Below are positions 16,406-24,391 of a stretch of DNA of 30,235 bases, piece after piece. Every line of letters begins with the position of its first letter. Within the stretch, counting starts at the first letter, position 1. Under the pieces are notes generated by a model, which ran no database searches, had not been told where the DNA came from, and saw nothing but the letters and a program-made list of their open reading frames with translations. The position numbers and the translations under genes are program-made. Source of the stretch: Pseudomonadota bacterium (lineage in GTDB: Bacteria > Chloroflexota > UBA6077 > JAJPHF01); the NCBI GenBank assembly GCA_021325365.1, contig JAJPHF010000115.1, forward strand, positions 1-30,235, read 5' to 3'.

Positions 16406-17476
16406 TCAGCGGCCGGCGTAGAGGCCGTCGACGAAGCCGCTCGCCTTCAGCCGCTCTAGATAGCTATTGTCGTAGAAGTCGCGGGGATTGGCGCTTTTCG
16501 CGTTCGGGCGCGGCGACTCGTTCAGCGTCGCGGCCACCGCGTCCTCGGGCACGAGCTGATCGCGCGTGAAGGTCGGGCGGAAGGTATCGTAGCCGGCGCG
16601 TTGTAGCTCGCGGTCCTCGACCTGCATGTACTTCCCGAGCACCGGCAGCGCCGCCTCGGGGTCGTTCAGCGTCGTGGCGATGCCCTGCAAGTGCGCCTTC
16701 AGGTAGCGCTCCACCACGTCCGGGTGCGCCTCGGCATAGTCGGTTCGCACGACCACGCCGCCCATCAGGTAGGGGATGTTCAGCTTCTCCACGTCGACCA
16801 GCACGTGCAGCCCTTGCTGCTCGGCCTGGATGTCGACCGGCGTCGTAACAGGCGTGGCCTGAATCTGCCCGGCCAGCAGGGCCGTGTAGGCGCCATCGCT
16901 GCTGCCGGGGTAGAGGATCTCGACGTCGCGTCCCAGTTGCAGCCCGTTCATCTCCAACAGCTTGCGCCAGAGGAAGTCGGTCACCGATCCTTGCCGCGTG
17001 GCAGCCACGGTCCGTCCGCGCAGGTCCGACACGGCCTGGATGTCCGGCTGCGCGACGACTTTGTAGACCAGCTTCGGCGTGACGCCCGCCACGTACTTGG
17101 TGACGGGGCTGCCGGCCTCCAGGTTGAGATCGATTCCCTCGGTGCCCACCAGCCCGAACTGCACGCTATTGGAAATGATGCCCTGTCCCGCCAGCGTCGA
17201 GGAGAGGAAGGGCAGGTCCTCCACCTCCAGGCCGTTCTGCGCGAAGTAGCCGCGCTCATAGGCGATCCACAGCGGGAGCTGGTTGGGCGTGCGCGAGGAG
17301 AACGTCACGCTGATCTTGTCAGCCGCCGGCGGCGCCGTGGGCGCTGCGGCCGCGCTCGCCGGCCCCGCGCTCGGGGCCGCTGGGGCGGCCGCCTGCGGCG
17401 CGGCCGCGGGCGCCGCGCTGCAGGCGGCCAGCCAACCACCCAGCAGCGTGAGCGCGCACCACTGCGGGAATCGCAT
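16406..17476 (-). CDS. Lipoprotein solute-binding protein (NMT1/SsuA-like)
   Basis: A 356-residue protein. The signal peptide ends in LAAC with lipid-modified C19, and an Ala/Pro linker runs to about residue 52. The fold then starts ISVTFSSRTPNQLPLWIAYE with RGYFAQNGLEVE, the classic NMT1/SsuA opening. It should capture an organic anion or aromatic ligand outside the membrane and pass it to an ABC permease. No permease or ATPase is nearby. GGTGAGACATGCG-type context precedes the ATG at 17476. It is divergent from the Tat-lipoprotein at 17750. Confidence 0.85.
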   Translation of the reverse strand: MRFPQWCALTLLGGWLAACSAAPAAAPQAAAPAAPSAGPASAAAAPTAPPAADKISVTFSSRTPNQLPLWIAYERGYFAQNGLEVEDLPFLSSTLAGQGIISNSVQFGLVGTEGIDLNLEAGSPVTKYVAGVTPKLVYKVVAQPDIQAVSDLRGRTVAATRQGSVTDFLWRKLLEMNGLQLGRDVEILYPGSSDGAYTALLAGQIQATPVTTPVDIQAEQQGLHVLVDVEKLNIPYLMGGVVVRTDYAEAHPDVVERYLKAHLQGIATTLNDPEAALPVLGKYMQVEDRELQRAGYDTFRPTFTRDQLVPEDAVAATLNESPRPNAKSANPRDFYDNSYLERLKASGFVDGLYAGR

Positions 17477-17661
17477 GTCTCACCTCGTCCACGGCGCCGC
17501 GCGGCGCCGCGCCTTGCCGTAAGCGATCGGCTGGCCGGGACTATGACGCACGCTCGGCGCCGCGTCAAGCTGGCCCCTCCGTGAATGCCAGTGGGACACC
17601 CTCACCCGCTGGGTGAAACTGTCCAACGTACCCTCGCGGACTTGGGAGCGCGCCGCCAGAA
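17477..17661. other. Divergent regulatory region between two solute-binding genes
   Basis: No gene. It holds a perfect 16-bp palindrome GGCGCCGCGCGGCGCC (17493-17508). A nested dyad, GGACA..CACCC-GCT-GGGTG..TGTCC (17594-17624), lies 38 bp upstream of the rightward promoter and looks like an operator. Which regulator would bind is unknown, since no regulator gene other than csoR and vapB-like is in the window. Confidence 0.4.
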
Positions 17662-17690
17662 TTGACTTTCCGCGGAGCAGTAGCTACAAC
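17662..17690 (+). promoter_or_regulatory. Promoter of the solute-binding/Rieske operon
   Basis: -35 TTGACT (17662-17667), a 17-nt spacer and -10 TACAAC (17685-17690), close to sigma-70 consensus. It starts transcription about 50 nt before the gene at 17750. Confidence 0.65.
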
Positions 17691-17749
17691 CTGGGCAGGC
17701 CGCGCGCTGCGCGCGCCATGCGCCGCGATCGACCACCGGACGGGGAGAC

Positions 17750-18946
17750 ATGCGCTACCAGCTCGTTCGGCGCCCCACCGCCCCGCGGCTCACGCGCCGC
17801 GCGTTCCTGAGCACGCTGCTCGCGGGCAGCGGCGCCGCGCTCCTCGCCGGCTGCCAGCCGGCGTCCACGCCCCCCGCGGCGCCAGCCGCGTCCGCTGGCC
17901 CGGCCGGCTGGGAGCAGCAGTGGGACGCCCTCGTGGCCGCGGCCAAGCAGGAGGGCGAGCTAGTTGTCTCCGGCCCGCCGAGCGGCACAACGCGCACCGA
18001 GCTGCCCGCGGCCTTCCGCAACCGCTTCGGCATCGAGATGACCTACCTGGCCGGCAACACCAGCGACCTCATCTCGCGCCTGGTCGCCGAGCGCGCCGCC
18101 GGCCAGTACACCGTCGACGCCATGCTGTCGGGCGCCCAGAGCGTGTACACGGTAGGCTACGACAACCACATGTTCGAGCCCCTGCCGCCCGTCCTCATCC
18201 ACCCCGACTTCGCCGACCCGACGAAGTGGCTCAAGGGGCGAGTCTGGTATATGGACCCCGACCAGCAATACATCATGCGGGTGTCCAACTTCCGCAGCTT
18301 GCAGGTCTGGGTCAACACCCAGTTCGTCGACCCGGGCCAGCTCCAGACTTGGCAAGACCTGCTGAAGCCCGAATATCGCGGCAAGATCTCCGTCTGGGAG
18401 CCGACGGTGCCGGGCACCGGCTGGAACACGGCGAACTACCTGCTGTACGTCTTCGGCGAGGACTACGTCAAGAGCCTCTACCGCGACCAGCAGCCCGGCG
18501 TGACGCGCGACATCCGCCAGATCTCCGACTGGCTGGCCCGTGGCAGCTACCCTATCTCGCTCGGCACGTCGAGCAACGACGCGGAGAAGCTGAAGGCGGA
18601 CGGGTTCCCGGTCACCCACGTGCTGAACGACGTGGCGGGCGTGCCGCCAATGGTCACGGCCGCCTTCGGCCTGTCGGTGCTGCTCAAGAACGCCCCGCAC
18701 CCGAACGCGGCACGCTTGTTCGTGAACTGGATCGGGCTGCCCGAGGGCCAGGAGGTGTGGAACCGCACGCAGTTGTCCGTGGGCGTCCGCACCGACGTGC
18801 CGCCCACCTGGGCGCCCGACTACATCGTGCCCCAGCCCGGCGTGGACTACTTCGATGGCTACGACTGGGACTACACGGTGCGCGGCCGCGAGCCCGACAA
18901 GATCGAGCGCATGAAGCAGCTGACGGGGCGAGACACGCCAGCGTAG
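17750..18946 (+). CDS. Tat-exported lipoprotein solute-binding protein (family 1, AfuA-like)
   Basis: A 398-residue protein. The signal TRRAFLS (twin Arg at 16-17) leads to lipobox LAGC with C35, so it is exported folded by Tat and then lipid-anchored. The mature part begins WDALVAAAKQEGELVVSGPP, typical of iron(III)/putrescine-type family 1 binding proteins, and contains WLKGRVWYMD and LLKPEYRGKISVWEP. The ligand is unknown. The stop is 14 bp before the Rieske oxygenase start, so the two share an mRNA, which suggests it captures the oxygenase substrate. A GGGGAG ribosome site is close to the ATG. Confidence 0.85.
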   Translation: MRYQLVRRPTAPRLTRRAFLSTLLAGSGAALLAGCQPASTPPAAPAASAGPAGWEQQWDALVAAAKQEGELVVSGPPSGTTRTELPAAFRNRFGIEMTYLAGNTSDLISRLVAERAAGQYTVDAMLSGAQSVYTVGYDNHMFEPLPPVLIHPDFADPTKWLKGRVWYMDPDQQYIMRVSNFRSLQVWVNTQFVDPGQLQTWQDLLKPEYRGKISVWEPTVPGTGWNTANYLLYVFGEDYVKSLYRDQQPGVTRDIRQISDWLARGSYPISLGTSSNDAEKLKADGFPVTHVLNDVAGVPPMVTAAFGLSVLLKNAPHPNAARLFVNWIGLPEGQEVWNRTQLSVGVRTDVPPTWAPDYIVPQPGVDYFDGYDWDYTVRGREPDKIERMKQLTGRDTPA

Positions 18947-18960
18947 ACGGAGAAGCGAAC

Positions 18961-20226
18961 GTGCTGACGAAGGAAGAGAACGAGCGGCTGACGCGCGTGG
19001 GGCCGGGCACGCCCGTGGGCGAGCTGATGCGCCGCTACTGGCACCCCATCGCCGCCAGCTCGCAGCTTGCCAGCCACGGCACGAAGGCCGTGCGGCTGCT
19101 CGGCGAGAACCTGGTGCTCTACCGCGACCGGAGCGGCCGCCTGGGGCTGGTCGGCGACCGCTGCCCCCACCGCCGCGCCAGCATGCTCTACGGCGTGCCC
19201 GAGGACGACGGCCTGCGCTGCGCCTACCACGGCTGGCGGTTCGACGCCGCCGGCCGCTGCACCGAGCAGCCCTACGAGCAGGCCGAGAACCCGCACAGCA
19301 CGTTCAAGGACCGCATCAGCATCAAGGCGTATCCCGTCGAGGAGCTAGCCGGCCTGATCTTCGCCTACCTCGGCCCCGCGCCGGCGCCGCTGCTGCCCCG
19401 CTGGGACCTGTTCACCCTCGACGCCGCCGTGGCCCGCGACATCGGCGCCGCGGTGATCCCCTGCAACTGGCTGCAGATCGTCGAGAACTCGCTCGACCCG
19501 GTCCACGTCGAGTGGCTCCACGGCCACTTCAAGAGCTACGTGTTCGAGAAGCTGGGCCTGGCAGAGCGCACCTCGTTCGGCAAGCACGAGCGGATCGGCT
19601 TCAGCGTCTTCGAGTACGGCATCCTGAAGCGGCGGCGGCTGGAAGGCGAGGACGAGCACGACGAGGACTGGGCGACCGGGCACCCGCTGGTCTTCCCCGG
19701 CATGCTGAAGAGCGGCAGCGCGAGCCACCCCACCTTCCAGATCCGCGTGCCCGTCGACGACGCGCACACGCTGCACTGGTGGTACACCTGCCATCCGCCC
19801 CGTCCCGGCCAGCCAGTCATCCAGAGCGACACCATCCCCTACTTCGACGTGCCCGTGCCCGGCGTGGATGCGACCGGCGAGCCCGAGTGGCCCCTGCTCG
19901 ACAACAATAGCGGTCAGGATATCGCCATGTGGATCACGCAGGGCGCGGTGGCCGACCGCGAGGACGAGCACCTCGGCGCGTCCGACCGCGGCGTGATCCT
20001 CTACCGGCAGATGCTGCAGGAGAACGTCGAGCGGGTGGCGCGCGGCGCGGACCCGATCAACACCTTCCGCGACCCTGCGCAGAACGTATTCCTCGCCCTC
20101 CCCGTCGAGGAGGCGAAGCTGGGCGGCCGCGCCCGCCTCGCCCCCGGCCGGCCGCGCGCCGGCGGCGCCACCAAGTACAGCCCGCTCCGGCGCGCCCTCG
20201 ACGAGCAGGTGCGCGCGGGGAGCTAG
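18961..20226 (+). CDS. Rieske ring-hydroxylating oxygenase, alpha subunit (phthalate-dioxygenase-like)
   Basis: A 421-residue oxygenase component that takes electrons from a reductase and hydroxylates or demethylates an aromatic substrate. The Rieske [2Fe-2S] site is C68-P-H70 and C87-x2-H90. The mononuclear iron site is N176-S-L-D179-x2-H182-x4-H187. The C-terminal GAVADREDEHLGASDRGVIL has the arrangement of the phthalate/carbazole dioxygenase group and supplies the last Asp. The start is GTG 18961, with GGAGA 8 nt upstream. No reductase or ferredoxin is adjacent. It is cotranscribed with the Tat lipoprotein before it and followed by a solute-binding-fold protein without signal peptide. Confidence 0.92.
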   Translation: MLTKEENERLTRVGPGTPVGELMRRYWHPIAASSQLASHGTKAVRLLGENLVLYRDRSGRLGLVGDRCPHRRASMLYGVPEDDGLRCAYHGWRFDAAGRCTEQPYEQAENPHSTFKDRISIKAYPVEELAGLIFAYLGPAPAPLLPRWDLFTLDAAVARDIGAAVIPCNWLQIVENSLDPVHVEWLHGHFKSYVFEKLGLAERTSFGKHERIGFSVFEYGILKRRRLEGEDEHDEDWATGHPLVFPGMLKSGSASHPTFQIRVPVDDAHTLHWWYTCHPPRPGQPVIQSDTIPYFDVPVPGVDATGEPEWPLLDNNSGQDIAMWITQGAVADREDEHLGASDRGVILYRQMLQENVERVARGADPINTFRDPAQNVFLALPVEEAKLGGRARLAPGRPRAGGATKYSPLRRALDEQVRAGS

Positions 20227-20277
20227 CATCCGCGCCCCTGCCCCTCTACAGAGGCGCGGGCGCTAACTACCTGCGCC

Positions 20278-20286
20278 TGCGATAAT
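20278..20286 (+). promoter_or_regulatory. Possible extended -10 promoter upstream of the leaderless binding-protein gene
   Basis: TGC-GATAAT fits an extended -10 element in an AT-richer pocket. No -35 is recognisable. A short hairpin (CCGCGCC ... GGCGCGG, about 20231-20260) precedes it and may partly end the upstream transcript. Confidence 0.35.
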
Positions 20287-20368
20287 GTGGGGTAGTTACG
20301 TACGCGACGGCCAAATGGCATCGCACGGTCCGCCCCGCGCGACGCCGCGCCGTGGCAGAGGAGGATCG

Positions 20369-21238
20369 GTGGCAGAGACGTTTCGGTTCGTGAACGAGGA
20401 CACGGTGTTCACGCTGCCCTGGGAGGTGGCCATTCAGGAGGGCCTCTTCCGGCGGGCGGGCTTCGACGTCGAGATCGGCGAGAAGAACCCCGGCAACACC
20501 GCGCCCGAGCTGTTCGGCCGCAACAAGGAAGTCCTCTTCGAGAGCGGCCGCGTGGACGCCTTCAACGTCTGCGAGTGGGGCGCCATCAAGCGCACCGCCG
20601 TCGAGGGCCGCGCGCGCCAGGGCCGCATCCTCGGCTTCCGTGAGTCGATCACGGCGATGGGCATCGTGACGCGCAAGGACTCGGGCATCGTCCGCGCCGA
20701 GGAGCTGGCGGGCGTGCCGGTCGCCGTGCAGGAGCACACCGGCTCGCACTACATGGCGATCAAGATGATGGAGGGCTTCGTCCCGCGCGACGAGATCAGG
20801 ACGGTCCACGTCGGCGGCCCGCTGGCACGGCTGCGCGCCCTGTTGAGCGGCGAGGTCCAGGCCGCCACGCTGATGGAGCCGTTCCTGAGCTATGCCGAGA
20901 AGGACGGCTATCTGGTGACGATGGCCTACTACAACGGCCTGGTCGTGCTCCCCGAGGGCAGCGACCGCGCCAGGTTCGAGGAGCTACAGGCTATCACGCA
21001 GCAGGCCGTCGACCTGATCAACGCCAATCCCCGCAAGTACGCCCCGCTACTGCTGAACGACCTGCCGCCCGACCTGCGCGCGAACATGACCCTCGACGAC
21101 CTCCACGTCGACCGCCTGCGCTACGTCTACGCGCGGCCCTACACGCCGCAGCAGTACGAGCGCTCGGCGGCCTGGATGGCGGAGTGGGGGCTGCTCGAAG
21201 AGGGCGCCCGCCCCGAACGCCTCCTCAGCGTCGGTTAG
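20369..21238 (+). CDS. NMT1-like solute-binding-fold protein without signal peptide
   Basis: A 289-residue protein. It opens ETFRFVNEDTVFTLPWEVAI with QEGLFRRAGFDVEIG, the NMT1/ThiY/SsuA fold, but no signal peptide or lipobox precedes this, and the preceding in-frame stretch is hydrophilic. GTG 20369 has GAGGAGG 4 nt upstream. The protein is expected to stay in the cytoplasm. It could be an enzyme on a binding-protein fold, as known for THI5 and for 4,5-dihydroxyphthalate decarboxylase, or a cytoplasmic ligand sensor. Position 142 bp after the Rieske oxygenase suggests it handles the same substrate or product. A strong terminator follows 13 bp after the stop. Confidence 0.75.
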   Translation: MAETFRFVNEDTVFTLPWEVAIQEGLFRRAGFDVEIGEKNPGNTAPELFGRNKEVLFESGRVDAFNVCEWGAIKRTAVEGRARQGRILGFRESITAMGIVTRKDSGIVRAEELAGVPVAVQEHTGSHYMAIKMMEGFVPRDEIRTVHVGGPLARLRALLSGEVQAATLMEPFLSYAEKDGYLVTMAYYNGLVVLPEGSDRARFEELQAITQQAVDLINANPRKYAPLLLNDLPPDLRANMTLDDLHVDRLRYVYARPYTPQQYERSAAWMAEWGLLEEGARPERLLSVG

Positions 21239-21251
21239 GGAGGCCAAGGAG

Positions 21252-21290
21252 CTGACCGGCGGCGGTGACGAGGTCACCGCCGCCGGTCAG
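21252..21290. terminator. Perfect 18-bp bidirectional terminator hairpin
   Basis: Arms 21252-21269 (CTGACCGGCGGCGGTGAC) and 21273-21290 are exactly complementary with a GAG loop. It lies between convergent genes, and the stop codon of the leftward gene (21287-21289) is part of the stem. TTAT follows rightward. Confidence 0.85.
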
Positions 21291-22381
21291 TTATCGTAGA
21301 GCCGCTGGATGTAGCCCGCGCGGTCGAGCTGCTCCAGGGCGGTCGTGTTCACGAGCTGCTCGGGCCGTACCGTCCGCGCCCGCGGGTCGCTCTCGGCCAG
21401 GTCGTCGAGGACGGTCTGCAACCCTTCCAGCGTGGGATAGGGAACACGGCTCACCACTTGGCGGTAGTAGTCGATCGTCGTGTGCAATAAGTCCGGATCG
21501 TCGGTGCGCGTGTACTTCGCCAGCACGGCGTAGGTCGACGCGTCGTCCGTCAGCGACACCTGGATCGCGTCCAACATCGCCTGCACGAAGCGGCGAGTCG
21601 CCTCGGGGTTGGCCTCGAGGTAAGACTGCATCCCCGCGAGCACGCCCGCCTGGTAGGGAATGTCCATCTGGCCCAGGTCGCCCAGCACGCGGAAGCCCAG
21701 CCGCTGCGCCCGCACGTTGGTCGGCGGGGCGAAGGCGCCGCCCACGACCGTGCCCGACTGCATCGCCGCCAGGATCTCGGGCGTGCCGCCGAGCTGCAGG
21801 TACTGCACGTCGCGATCGGGATCGAGCCCCCACTTCTTGAGCGCGAGCCGCGCGGCGACGTGCGGCTGGCCGCCGAAGCGCGTGATGCCGACCGGTTTGC
21901 CGCGCAGCTGCTCGGGACTGGTAATGCTCGGATCGGTCATGAACAGCGCCGACAGCGCATGGAACCAGCCCAGCACGATGCGCGTGGGCGCGCCGCCGAG
22001 ATACGCCGCGGCCGGCTCGGCGCCCGAGCTGACAATGAACTGGAGGTCGCCGGCGATCAGGCTCTGCATCGAGGTCGTGCCGCTGGCGATGTAGGTAATG
22101 TCCACGTCCAGGCCGTGCTTGGCGAACAGCCCCTCGTCCACGGCGATCCACACCGGCAGGAACGTGCCCGACACCGAGGAGTAGGAGACGGTGACCTTGG
22201 GCAGCGGGGCCGGCGTCTGGCCGGCGCTCGTCGTCGTGACGCTCGCCCCCTCCGGCGTCCCCGCTATGGACACGGCCCCGCGCGGCGCCGCGCCCTCGGG
22301 CCGGCTCGCGGGGCCAGCGCTGCAGGCCGCCACGAGGGCGGCGCCCAGAAGCGCCCAGGCGACGCGGCCAATCGTGTGCAT
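21287..22381 (-). CDS. Lipoprotein solute-binding protein (NMT1/SsuA-like)
   Basis: A 364-residue protein with lipobox LVAAC (C20), a Ser/Thr/Pro linker to about residue 62, then VTVSYSSVSGTFLPVWIAVD with EGLFAKHGLDVDITYI. This opening and SAGAEPAAAYLGGAP-like elements match SsuA/NMT1 binding proteins for sulfonates, nitrate or aromatic acids. GGAGGACGAT precedes the ATG. It is the fourth binding-fold protein in 6 kb and again lacks permease and ATPase partners. It is divergent from the alpha/beta hydrolase and ends inside the terminator stem shared with the gene at 20369. Confidence 0.85.
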   Translation of the reverse strand: MHTIGRVAWALLGAALVAACSAGPASRPEGAAPRGAVSIAGTPEGASVTTTSAGQTPAPLPKVTVSYSSVSGTFLPVWIAVDEGLFAKHGLDVDITYIASGTTSMQSLIAGDLQFIVSSGAEPAAAYLGGAPTRIVLGWFHALSALFMTDPSITSPEQLRGKPVGITRFGGQPHVAARLALKKWGLDPDRDVQYLQLGGTPEILAAMQSGTVVGGAFAPPTNVRAQRLGFRVLGDLGQMDIPYQAGVLAGMQSYLEANPEATRRFVQAMLDAIQVSLTDDASTYAVLAKYTRTDDPDLLHTTIDYYRQVVSRVPYPTLEGLQTVLDDLAESDPRARTVRPEQLVNTTALEQLDRAGYIQRLYDN

Positions 22382-22496
22382 ATCGTCCTCCTGCGCGGGT
22401 GCCCGGCCGCGCGGCTGCTAGGGTCGATGGACGGCCCCCCGCCGCGGTCAAGCCGGGCCGCCGGGACGTCCGGCGGCCTGAGAAAGCGGTGTGCCG

Positions 22497-23345
22497 ATGG
22501 AGCTAGCCCCGTTCACGGCGGCGCCCTACGGGGCCGTGATCCGCGGCGTGCGCGGCGGGACCGGGCCGCCCGCCTTGTTGTTACACGGCACGGCGGGATC
22601 GTGGCGCAATTTCGACGCCTGGCTGCCAGCGCTCCTGCCGCGGGCGTCCGTCGTGATCCCCGACCTGCCCGGCTGCGGCGACTCGCCCGCGCCGGCGCTG
22701 CGGCCCCGCCTCCGCACCTGGGCGCGGCTGCTGCACGCGCTGATGACGGAGCTGGCCCCGCCGCCGCGCATCCTCGTCGGCCTCGGGATGGGCGCGAGCC
22801 TCGCCCTGGCCTACCTGCAGGTCGCGCCGCCCGCCGCCCGCGCCGCGCTGACCCACGTCGTGCTGCACACCCCCGCCTACTGCCCGGCGGCGATTCGGCC
22901 GGCGTTCTGCTGGGGCGTGCCGCTCCTCACGGCCGGGCCGGTGTTCGCCGTCGTGCAGCGCCTGCTCCGCCGCCCCGATGTCCTCGACTGGTACGTCCAG
23001 CGCTTCGTCGCGGGACCGGACGTGCCGGCGGCGGACGTCCGCCTGCTGAGCGAGGACCTGCGGCGCGCCTCGCTGCCCGTATTGGCCGGCCTGGCCCGCG
23101 ACATGGTGCGCGCCGACTTCCGCCCGCTGCTCCAGGGCTGCGCGACGCCGCTGCTGGCGCTCGTCGCCGAGAACGACCCGTTCGTGTATCCCGCGGTCGT
23201 CGCGCGGTTGGCGACGCTCATGCCGGCCGCCCGCGTCGTCGTGCAGCGCGACGTGGGCCATGGCTGGACCCCGGCAGCCATCGCCGAGCAGCAGCGCCTG
23301 CTGGCCGAGTTCCTGGCTAAGCCGCCGGGCCGTCCGGCCGGCTAA
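22497..23345 (+). CDS. Alpha/beta-hydrolase-fold protein with missing nucleophile
   Basis: A 282-residue protein. The oxyanion strand LLLHGTAGSWRNFDAWLPAL and PDLPGCGDSPAP are typical of the fold. The nucleophile elbow, normally G-x-S-x-G, reads G95-L-G97-M-G99 (nt 22785-22787 is GGG), so the catalytic Ser is replaced by Gly. The acid (AENDPF) and His (DVGHGW) are present. It may be a pseudoenzyme, a ligand-binding protein, or a cofactor-less lyase/dioxygenase-type relative. A GTG two codons upstream (22491) is an alternative start; neither has a strong ribosome site. It is divergent from the solute-binding gene, with 115 bp between. Confidence 0.78.
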   Translation: MELAPFTAAPYGAVIRGVRGGTGPPALLLHGTAGSWRNFDAWLPALLPRASVVIPDLPGCGDSPAPALRPRLRTWARLLHALMTELAPPPRILVGLGMGASLALAYLQVAPPAARAALTHVVLHTPAYCPAAIRPAFCWGVPLLTAGPVFAVVQRLLRRPDVLDWYVQRFVAGPDVPAADVRLLSEDLRRASLPVLAGLARDMVRADFRPLLQGCATPLLALVAENDPFVYPAVVARLATLMPAARVVVQRDVGHGWTPAAIAEQQRLLAEFLAKPPGRPAG

Positions 23346-23436
23346 GCCGCCGGCCAAGAATGGCTGGGGCGGTATGGCCCGGCCACGCCGCCCTACCCGC
23401 CTGAAGCCGGGTTACGACGGGAGTGCGCCAGGCCCG

Positions 23437-24186
23437 CTAGCGCAGCTTGCGCGCGAGGTAGTCGTTGGCGACGACCCAGGCGGCGCGGCAGGGCTCGTCC
23501 TGGTACGACTCGGAGCCCTCGTTGGCGAAACCGTGGCCGGCGCCCGAGTACAGGTGCCACTCGTAGTCCACCTCGTGCTCGACCAGCAGGCCGCGCAGGC
23601 GCTCGCGGCACTCCTCGGTCGCCGCACGGTCCTGGTCGCCAAACAGCACGCACGTCGGGCAGCCCACCTTGTGGATCACGTCCCAGACGAGCACGGGGCG
23701 GTGCGGCTGCGGCTCCGCGTCGGCCACGGTCGGATAGAAGGCCACGAAGGCGTCCAGGCGCGGCTCCTCGGCGGCGAAGAAGAGGCCCCAGCGCCCGCCC
23801 GCGCAGAAGCCGACGCCGCCGATCTTCTGGTCGCCGATAGCGTCGAGGTTCTTCATGTAGGTGAGCGCCGCTTGCAGGTACTTCACCACGTCCGGGTCGG
23901 AGGTCTGACGCTGTAACTCGCGCGCCTCGGGCGGCGGCGGTCCGCTCGCGTCGAACGTGATCGTGCCGAGCGGCGAGTACAGGGCCGGCGCGAACGCTAG
24001 GTAGCCCTGCGCCGCCAGACGGTCGGCCACGACCTCCATGTGGGGCGTGAGCCCGTGGACGGGCTGGACGATGAGCACGCCGGGATGGGTGCCCGGCGTG
24101 GTGGGCCGGCTCAGGTAGGCGGTTAGCTCTACGTCGCCCGCGTGGTACTTCACGTACTGGCCGGTGCGCGCGTCCGTCAGAGTCAT
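23437..24186 (-). CDS. Dienelactone-hydrolase family protein
   Basis: A 249-residue protein. The nucleophile elbow is G126-F-C128-A-G-G with Cys, the usual residue in dienelactone hydrolases. The acid is near D184/D186 (LFGDQDR) and the His is H218 (GAGHGF). The true carboxymethylenebutenolidase has a conserved Glu before the cap; here the matching stretch is VQPVHGLTP, so the substrate may differ. Likely role: hydrolysis of a lactone or ester from ring-cleavage pathways, in keeping with the oxygenases nearby. The ATG at 24186 has AAGGAG 6 nt upstream. It is convergent with the alpha/beta hydrolase. Confidence 0.85.
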   Translation of the reverse strand: MTLTDARTGQYVKYHAGDVELTAYLSRPTTPGTHPGVLIVQPVHGLTPHMEVVADRLAAQGYLAFAPALYSPLGTITFDASGPPPPEARELQRQTSDPDVVKYLQAALTYMKNLDAIGDQKIGGVGFCAGGRWGLFFAAEEPRLDAFVAFYPTVADAEPQPHRPVLVWDVIHKVGCPTCVLFGDQDRAATEECRERLRGLLVEHEVDYEWHLYSGAGHGFANEGSESYQDEPCRAAWVVANDYLARKLR

Positions 24187-24226
24187 CCGATGCTCCTTCT
24201 CCCCTAGCACCTCATCACGCGTAATC

Positions 24227-24258
24227 TGCTGTGGGTGGTGAACTCACCACCCACAGCA
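24227..24258. promoter_or_regulatory. Perfect 15-bp inverted repeat upstream of the dienelactone-hydrolase gene
   Basis: TGCTGTGGGTGGTGA (24227-24241) is followed after 2 nt by its exact complement (24244-24258). It lies 41 bp before the start codon of the leftward hydrolase gene and could be an operator. For the pentein transcript coming from the right it could serve as a terminator, although no T tract follows. Confidence 0.5.
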
Positions 24259-24293
24259 ATTCATATCGAATCCGCCGGTGGAGTTCCCTTACT

Positions 24294-24367
24294 CCCTCTC
24301 CCCCTGGGAGAGGGTTGGGGTGAGGGCGCGTCCCGGTAGGCGGCCCCCCGGGCCGGATCCGATATCA
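24294..24367. repeat. Composite dispersed repeat
   Basis: 24294-24328 is the CTCTCCCCCTGGGAGAGG unit with a TTGGGGTGAGGGCG tail, also seen at 1661 and 9930. It runs directly into 24326-24367, which matches positions 2-43 of the window at 37 of 42 bases. This is the intact intergenic form of the element that appears in coding sequence elsewhere. Confidence 0.8.
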
Positions 24368-24391
24368 CCAGTGACCGAAGCCCCGAAGCGT

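Noticed and set aside
17662..18960. In-frame upstream extension of the Rieske oxygenase gene
   Set aside because: It overlaps the Tat-lipoprotein gene in another frame and is Arg/His/Pro-rich; GTG 18961 with GGAGA matches the family start.
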